Below are positions 58,624-64,000 of a DNA stretch of 64,000 nt, piece by piece. The position numbers and the translations under genes are program-made. The notes beneath the pieces are model-generated. The model did no database searches. It was not told the DNA's origin and was given only the letters and a program-made list of their open reading frames with translations. The DNA is from Phycisphaerales bacterium. GTDB lineage: Bacteria; Planctomycetota; Phycisphaerae; Phycisphaerales; UBA1924. The stretch spans positions 372,001 through 436,000 of the forward strand of contig DASPKU010000001.1 of the NCBI GenBank assembly GCA_035627955.1, in the 5' to 3' direction. Numbering within the stretch: the first letter of the stretch is position 1; each line of letters starts with the position of its first letter.

Positions 58624-58753
58624 GATTCAACCACAGAGACACAGAGGCACAGAGTCAAGACCCAGAGAATAACAACTAGACAGCACAGGCCGGCCCTCCC
58701 GCCTCCCTGTCCAGATCTTCTTCTCTGTGTCTCTGTGTCTTCGTGGTTGAATC
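58624..58753. repeat. Long imperfect inverted repeat (CACAGAG units)
   Basis: The left arm begins ATTCAACCACAGAGACACAG then AGGCACAGAG (58625-58654). The right arm ends TCTGTGTCTCTGTGTCTTCG then TGGTTGAAT (58724-58752). About 70 bp lie between. It fills the gap between the UgpC-type gene and fabH, both on the minus strand, and abuts the fabH stop. Confidence 0.85.
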
Positions 58754-59777
58754 ACAGTTGCCAGAGGCTGCTGCCCCACGTCAGCCCGCCGCCGAAGGCC
58801 ACGAACATGACCTTCATCCCCGGCTTCACCCGCCCCTGCTGCACCAGTTCGTCCAGGCACAGCGGCACCGACGCCCCCACTGTGTTCCCCACCCGGTCGA
58901 TGTTCACGTACAGCTTCTCGGGGGGCAGGCCGAACCGCTCCCGCGCCGAGTGCAGAATCCGCGCGTTGCTCTGGTGGCACACGAACATGTCCACCTGCTC
59001 GGGCTTCAGGCTCGCCTTCTCCAGCGTCTCCGCGATCAGGTTCGAGAACGTGCCCACCGCGAACTTGAACACCGCGGCCCCGTTCATCTGCACGTAGCCC
59101 TTGAGCTCCTCATCCGGCGCCATCCCCGCCGGGAAGTCGCGATCCTCGTACGGGATGTAGATGTCCTTCCACCCCTTGCCGTCCGCGTGCATCGCCTGCG
59201 CCAGCACCCCCAGCCCCGCCTCATCCGTCGCCCGCAGGATGACCGCCCCCGCCGCGTCCCCGAAGATAATCGCCGTGCCCCGCCCCGCGGTGCAGTAGTG
59301 CATGTGCTCGCTGAGCGTGTCCGCCCCGATCAGCGCGATGTTCCGGTACGCCCCGCCCTTGATCAGGTCGTGGCACAGATTGAGACCGAACACGAACCCG
59401 CTGCACGCGGCGTTCAGGTCCATCGCCCCCGCTTTGCCCGCGCCAATCCTCTCGCTCACCAGACACGCCGTCGCCGGGCACGGCATCTCCGGCGTCATCG
59501 TCGCGCACATAATCAGATCAAGCTCGCCCGGCTGCATCCGCGCCGCGTCCAGCGCCTTCCGCAGCGCCTGCGTGCTCAGCGCCGCCGTGCTCTCCCCGGC
59601 CGTCTTGTCGATGATGCGACGCTCGCGGATCCCCGTGCGCTGCACGATCCACTCGTCGTTGGTCTCCATCAGCTTCTCGAGGTCCGAGTTGTTCAGCCGC
59701 TTGCTCGGCAGCTGCGAACCCGTCCCCGCGATCCGCACGCCCACGCGCCGTTGCCCGCCTGGCAAGGCCGCCGTCAT
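58752..59777 (-). CDS. fabH: Beta-ketoacyl-ACP synthase III
   Basis: 341 residues. Starts fatty acid synthesis by condensing acetyl-CoA with malonyl-ACP. The catalytic triad is visible: Cys125 in DLNAACSGFVFGL, His268 in VDMFVCHQSNARI and Asn298 in DRVGNTVGASVPL. N-terminal IAGTGSQLPSKRLNNSDLEK and DEWIVQRTGIRERRI are standard. The ATG at 59777 overlaps the plsX stop (ATGA). Together with rpmF and plsX it forms the widely conserved lipid operon. Confidence 0.97.
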   Translation of the reverse strand: MTAALPGGQRRVGVRIAGTGSQLPSKRLNNSDLEKLMETNDEWIVQRTGIRERRIIDKTAGESTAALSTQALRKALDAARMQPGELDLIMCATMTPEMPCPATACLVSERIGAGKAGAMDLNAACSGFVFGLNLCHDLIKGGAYRNIALIGADTLSEHMHYCTAGRGTAIIFGDAAGAVILRATDEAGLGVLAQAMHADGKGWKDIYIPYEDRDFPAGMAPDEELKGYVQMNGAAVFKFAVGTFSNLIAETLEKASLKPEQVDMFVCHQSNARILHSARERFGLPPEKLYVNIDRVGNTVGASVPLCLDELVQQGRVKPGMKVMFVAFGGGLTWGSSLWQL

Positions 59778-60889
59778 ACCTTCACGCCCTCGTCGGCGTT
59801 CTCGCTCTTGACCACTGTGGACCGCGGCATCACCTGCTCGATCTCCGCCAGCCGCTTCACAATCGCCTCGTTCACGTGGTTCCGCACATACGTCCGGCAG
59901 TTGCGGATCGCAGCGCGAATGGTCCGCGCCTCGCTGCTCCCGTGCGCGATGAAGCACGCCCCGTTCACGCCCAGCAGCGGCGCCCCGCCGTGCTCGTGAT
60001 AGTCGTTCTTCGCGTAGATCGCCTTCACCACCGGCTCGAACTTCATCACCAGCGTCGGGTCCTGGTGCATGATCTCCGCCGCGATCGCCTTGAACAGGCT
60101 CTTCGCCATCCCCTCCGCCGCCTTCAGCAGCGTGTTGCCCACCAGCCCATCCGTCACCACCACATCCGCGGCCCCGTCGAAGAAGTCCCGCCCCTCGATG
60201 TACCCGATGTAGTTCAGCCCCGGCGTGGCCTTGAGCAGATCGCGCGTCTGCTTGATCAGCCCCGTCCCCTTCGCCTCTTCGCTGCCGATGTTCATCAGCG
60301 CGACGCGCGGGTTCTCGATCTTGTGCGTCTGCCGGCAGTACACGTCCGCCATGATCCCGTACTGCCACAGGTGCTCGGGCTTGGGCTGCGGGTTGGCCCC
60401 CGCGTCCGTCAGAACCACCGGCCCGTGGAACGCCGGCACCGTCACCGCGATGCCCGGCCGTATCACGCCCCTCAGCCGCCGCATGCACAAACTCGCCGCC
60501 GCCACGCACGCGCCGGTATTGCCCGCCGACAGCACCACGTCGCAGTGCTTCGCGTGCCGCAACGAGCCCATCTCCGACATCCGCACGATCGACGAATCCG
60601 TCTTCGTCTTCACGGCCTCCACGGCCGAGTCACCCATCTCGATCACTTCCGTGCAGTCCACGATCTCCAGGCGCGGATCGGTGTCCTTGATCCCGCGCTC
60701 AATGAGCATCTCGCGGATCAGCACGCCCGGCCCGACCAGTACGATCTGATCGCCCTCGGGCAGCTCATCCAGCGCCATCACGCAACCCTTGAGGATCGCG
60801 TCGGGCGCGTGATCGCCGCCCATGATGTCCACGGCCACCCGGACAGGCTTGGACGAACTCGGCCGCTCCATGGAATGTGTGCGGTGCAT
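59774..60889 (-). CDS. plsX: Phosphate acyltransferase PlsX
   Basis: About 371 residues. PlsX makes acyl-phosphate from acyl-ACP for phospholipid synthesis. Motifs: VRVAVDIMGGDHAPDAILKG at the N-terminus, VLSAGNTGACVAAASLCMRR, GVIRPGIAVTVPAFHGPVVL and VLTDAGANPQPKPEHL. GLVGNTLLKAAEGMAKSLFK and APLLGVNGACFIAHGSSEAR follow. Three possible starts exist (TTG 60910, ATG 60889, ATG 60871) with no clear Shine-Dalgarno site; 60889 is a compromise, as the fold begins about 20 residues later. Upstream by ~100 bp is rpmF; downstream fabH overlaps. Confidence 0.95.
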   Translation of the reverse strand: MHRTHSMERPSSSKPVRVAVDIMGGDHAPDAILKGCVMALDELPEGDQIVLVGPGVLIREMLIERGIKDTDPRLEIVDCTEVIEMGDSAVEAVKTKTDSSIVRMSEMGSLRHAKHCDVVLSAGNTGACVAAASLCMRRLRGVIRPGIAVTVPAFHGPVVLTDAGANPQPKPEHLWQYGIMADVYCRQTHKIENPRVALMNIGSEEAKGTGLIKQTRDLLKATPGLNYIGYIEGRDFFDGAADVVVTDGLVGNTLLKAAEGMAKSLFKAIAAEIMHQDPTLVMKFEPVVKAIYAKNDYHEHGGAPLLGVNGACFIAHGSSEARTIRAAIRNCRTYVRNHVNEAIVKRLAEIEQVMPRSTVVKSENADEGVKV

Positions 60890-60987
60890 GGATTGTTCAG
60901 CTGTGCGCAAGGGGGCGTTGAGGCGCGTCCCTGGCTATGACGCCGCGTCCCCCCGCAGACCGGCCTCATGCCGGAAGAGCCGGGGAC

Positions 60988-61188
60988 TCAGGACTTCGCG
61001 ACGCCGATGCCCAGCTTGGGAACCTTGATCTGCAGCCCGGCCCGGACATACCCGGAGTCCTTCGCCGCGCGGTGGTGCAGCTTCGCCATACCCGTGAGCG
61101 GGTCCACCGAAGGAGTGATGGGCTTCAGCGCGTGGTGGCTGCGGCGACGGCGGGTACGACCAGGGCTGACGCGATGTGTAGGTTGCAT
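60988..61188 (-). CDS. rpmF: 50S ribosomal protein L32
   Basis: 66 residues. The block SPGRTRRRRSHHALKPITPS is the conserved N-terminal signature of L32 (usually K-R-x-S-K-x-R-R-x-x-R-R-S-H-x-A-L). LHHRAAKDSGYVRAGLQIKV is the rest. The cysteine-free form is seen, so it is a zinc-independent L32. Order rpmF-plsX-fabH is conserved in many bacteria. Confidence 0.93.
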   Translation of the reverse strand: MQPTHRVSPGRTRRRRSHHALKPITPSVDPLTGMAKLHHRAAKDSGYVRAGLQIKVPKLGIGVAKS

Positions 61189-61459
61189 CGAACTACTCCC
61201 GCCCTACCCCGCACCAATCGCGGCCAACCGGGCGAACCAGAGAACATCCAGGAACTCAACCGGAAGCCCGCCAAGCCTTCACCTGGCCCGAACTTCCAGC
61301 CATCCCAACAGGGCCGAAACGGTAGGGGGTTGGCTGGTCAGTGTCAATCTGGACACTCCCACCACTGGACCCCCGCATCGACCCCGATACACTACCCCTC
61401 CCCAGCCCACGCGGTTCGCCCTCACCGGCCGCCCGCTTCAGGCACCGGGGCAAATCCAG
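61189..61459. other. 271-bp gap between rpmF and tRNA-Lys
   Basis: No gene seen. It contains the imperfect palindrome GTGTCAATCTGGACAC at 61342-61357. It must hold the divergent promoters of the rpmF operon and of tRNA-Lys; no confident -35/-10 pair can be named. Confidence 0.5.
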
Positions 61460-62971
<1,512 letters not shown>

Positions 62972-62974
62972 GGC

Positions 62975-63190
62975 TCACCGCCCCTTGCGGGCCTCGCCCG
63001 CCTTCTTCTTCGCCGACAGTTCCAGTCCCAGGTAGGCGCACAGCTTGTCCATGTTCTCCGACCTCAGCCCCTGCCCGTTCGCCACGAACCGTGATAGGAC
63101 CGACGCCGGCACGCCTGTCGCCTTGCTGATCTGGTAACGGGTCTCCCCGTACTCTTCGACTGCTCGTCTCAGCTGCTCAGTAACCGTCAT
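62975..63190 (-). CDS. Small XRE-like helix-turn-helix protein
   Basis: 71 residues from ATG 63190. EQLRRAVEEYGETRYQISKA followed by TGVPASVLSRFVANGQGL is a compact Cro/CI-type helix-turn-helix (recognition helix around VPASVLSRFV). A basic tail follows (SAKKKAGEARKGR). Probably a repressor or excision control protein of the element. It is 3 bp upstream of the integrase start. Three GATCACC copies lie between it and the ATPase gene, possible operators. Confidence 0.8.
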   Translation of the reverse strand: MTVTEQLRRAVEEYGETRYQISKATGVPASVLSRFVANGQGLRSENMDKLCAYLGLELSAKKKAGEARKGR

Positions 63191-63287
63191 CGCTCGAATG
63201 ATACAGCAGGCGTTCCTGTAGTGCAACTATTACGGAGCTCTGATCGAGACTTCGGCAGCACTCCCGAGATGCTCACCCGGTGCCCAG

Positions 63288-63370
63288 TGATCACCTTCGG
63301 TGCATTTCAGCCAGATTCCTCGGCATCGCGTCCAAGGTGATCACCCTTTGGAGGACGATCACCTTCGATG
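63288..63370. repeat. Three direct GATCACC(T/C)T repeats upstream of the HTH gene
   Basis: TGATCACCTTCGG at 63288, GGTGATCACCCTTTGG at 63336 (containing the perfect palindrome GGTGATCACC) and CGATCACCTTCGATG at 63356. They lie in the gap before the HTH gene and in the last codons of the ATPase gene. Confidence 0.6.
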
Positions 63371-64000
63371 ATGTCCTTGGGGGACTTCGTAGAGTCCGGT
63401 GGCAAGATCCACTGCCACGCTCCCCCAAATCCCGACTTCTCAGACTTCACCCCGATCCTGCTCTTCGCGCGCCTCACGGTGATGATCGTGAATCCGGCCT
63501 CGCGCGCCTCGTGTTCCAACTCCTTGACCAACCTCGGTCCATCTCGGAGGACTTCCCGTAGCCAATCCGCCGCATCGTCGCGCTCGGTCCGCCCGTCGTC
63601 GTTGTCATCGCCCTGCTCCGTCGCCAGGGCCTCGTCCGCGCTCATCCTTACGGGGTCCGGCTCCCAATCTACCAGCGCCGTCGTCCCGTCACCCACTGGG
63701 GTGAGCCGATAGGCCAGCCCGCCAGCATCAGGGCCGATGTTGTTCTTGATGGCGAGCAACAGCCTCCGCTCCGGGTCGTTCCGGTCTTTGCTCACCGACC
63801 AGGCGGCCCGCGCTGCGGCGGTGAAAGCCAGCGAGCCCATGGCCCGGTAGATGGCTGGACCCGCCCCGGACTTGTTGAGGTGGGTCACTGCCACCATTGC
63901 CACACCGTACTGCTCGGCGATAGCGCTCAGCGGCGCCAGCAGCCCGCGGACCTCAGCGTTGTTATGCGAGTTTGCCTCGCCCAGGTACGCGGTCACTGGG
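63307..64000 (-). CDS. RepA/AAA_25-like ATPase, C-terminal part (5' end outside window)
   Basis: At least 231 residues; the frame stays open to the window edge, and the first visible residues (TAYLGEANSHNNAEVRGLLA) are internal. Compared with RepA-like replicative ATPases of plasmids and phages, one sees the helix before Walker B, then GVAMVAVTHLNKSGAGPAIY (the strand ending in His-Leu-Asn-Lys), RAMGSLAFTAAARAAWSVSK and LLLAIKNNIGPDAGGLAYRL. The C-terminal ~90 residues form a winged-helix-like region (DAADWLREVLRDGPRLVKEL ... RAKSRIGVKSEKSGFGGAWQ). It likely loads or acts as the helicase in replication of the element. Walker A is outside the window. Confidence 0.82.
   Translation of the reverse strand, partial: PVTAYLGEANSHNNAEVRGLLAPLSAIAEQYGVAMVAVTHLNKSGAGPAIYRAMGSLAFTAAARAAWSVSKDRNDPERRLLLAIKNNIGPDAGGLAYRLTPVGDGTTALVDWEPDPVRMSADEALATEQGDDNDDGRTERDDAADWLREVLRDGPRLVKELEHEAREAGFTIITVRRAKSRIGVKSEKSGFGGAWQWILPPDSTKSPKDIIEGDRPPKGDHLGRDAEESG

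Overview
The window is one contiguous stretch of very GC-rich bacterial chromosome. Several lineage hints point to Planctomycetota, most likely class Phycisphaerae. They are a secreted giant protein ending in two DFNGDGD...TDQDIEAFF calcium-loop modules, a VPLP-type C-terminal sorting signal with an RRRK tail, small membrane proteins ending in a CPWCGYDRAG...CPECGR zinc ribbon, an RRM RNA-binding protein with a glycine tail, and many spaced intergenic inverted repeats. This is inferred from motifs and was not checked against a database.

Layout. 1-9.3 kb: the end of a tricorn-type protease, small metabolic and hypothetical genes, an M42 peptidase, an Eis-type acetyltransferase and a secreted helical protein. 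9.7-16 kb: an alpha/beta-hydrolase lipoprotein divergent from histidine ammonia-lyase, a DUF4337 protein and an RRM protein. 16.7-23 kb: a KaiC-like ATPase coupled to a histidine kinase, a PEP/VPLP-CTERM protein, a BCP peroxiredoxin-GNAT fusion and a half-length aldehyde dehydrogenase. 24.1-24.6 kb: the RNase P RNA gene, with a repetitive palindrome in its P12 arm, followed by a 1605-residue secreted lectin-like protein. 29.8-33.2 kb: a methyltransferase and a NatAB-type ABC exporter. 33.9-37.2 kb: an SDR, an aminomuconate-semialdehyde-type dehydrogenase and an aminomuconate-deaminase-type RidA protein, interrupted by a RelE/ParE toxin-antitoxin pair; this looks like a fragment of the kynurenine route. 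37.3-43 kb: a GH38 alpha-mannosidase, rpiA and an ALDH7-type dehydrogenase. 43-49.3 kb: lipoproteins, paired zinc-ribbon paralogs, an entericidin-like peptide, an SDR and a UPF0175/DUF3368 toxin-antitoxin pair. 49.3-58.6 kb: pgi, a pseudokinase, a HEAT-like protein, a TrpB homolog lacking its catalytic lysine, a Spinster-type MFS transporter, a hydrolase and a sugar-ABC ATPase. 58.7-61.2 kb: the classical rpmF-plsX-fabH lipid operon. 61.46 kb to the end: tRNA-Lys(CTT) used as the attachment site of an integrated element (integrase, HTH protein, RepA-like ATPase).

The most unusual signal is non-coding. Four unrelated intergenic regions (about 5.77, 16.2, 33.5 and 46.2 kb) each hold about 9-11 degenerate tandem units with exactly the same 21-nt period but a locus-specific sequence. 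Many units carry a small dyad, and each array lies 37-217 bp upstream of a plus-strand gene. A second layer consists of long imperfect inverted repeats whose arms are built from short CGCGAAGG-, CGCGGAGT- or CACAGAGG-like units. A third layer is shorter palindromes, one copy of which sits inside the RNase P RNA and another inside the alpha-mannosidase coding region.
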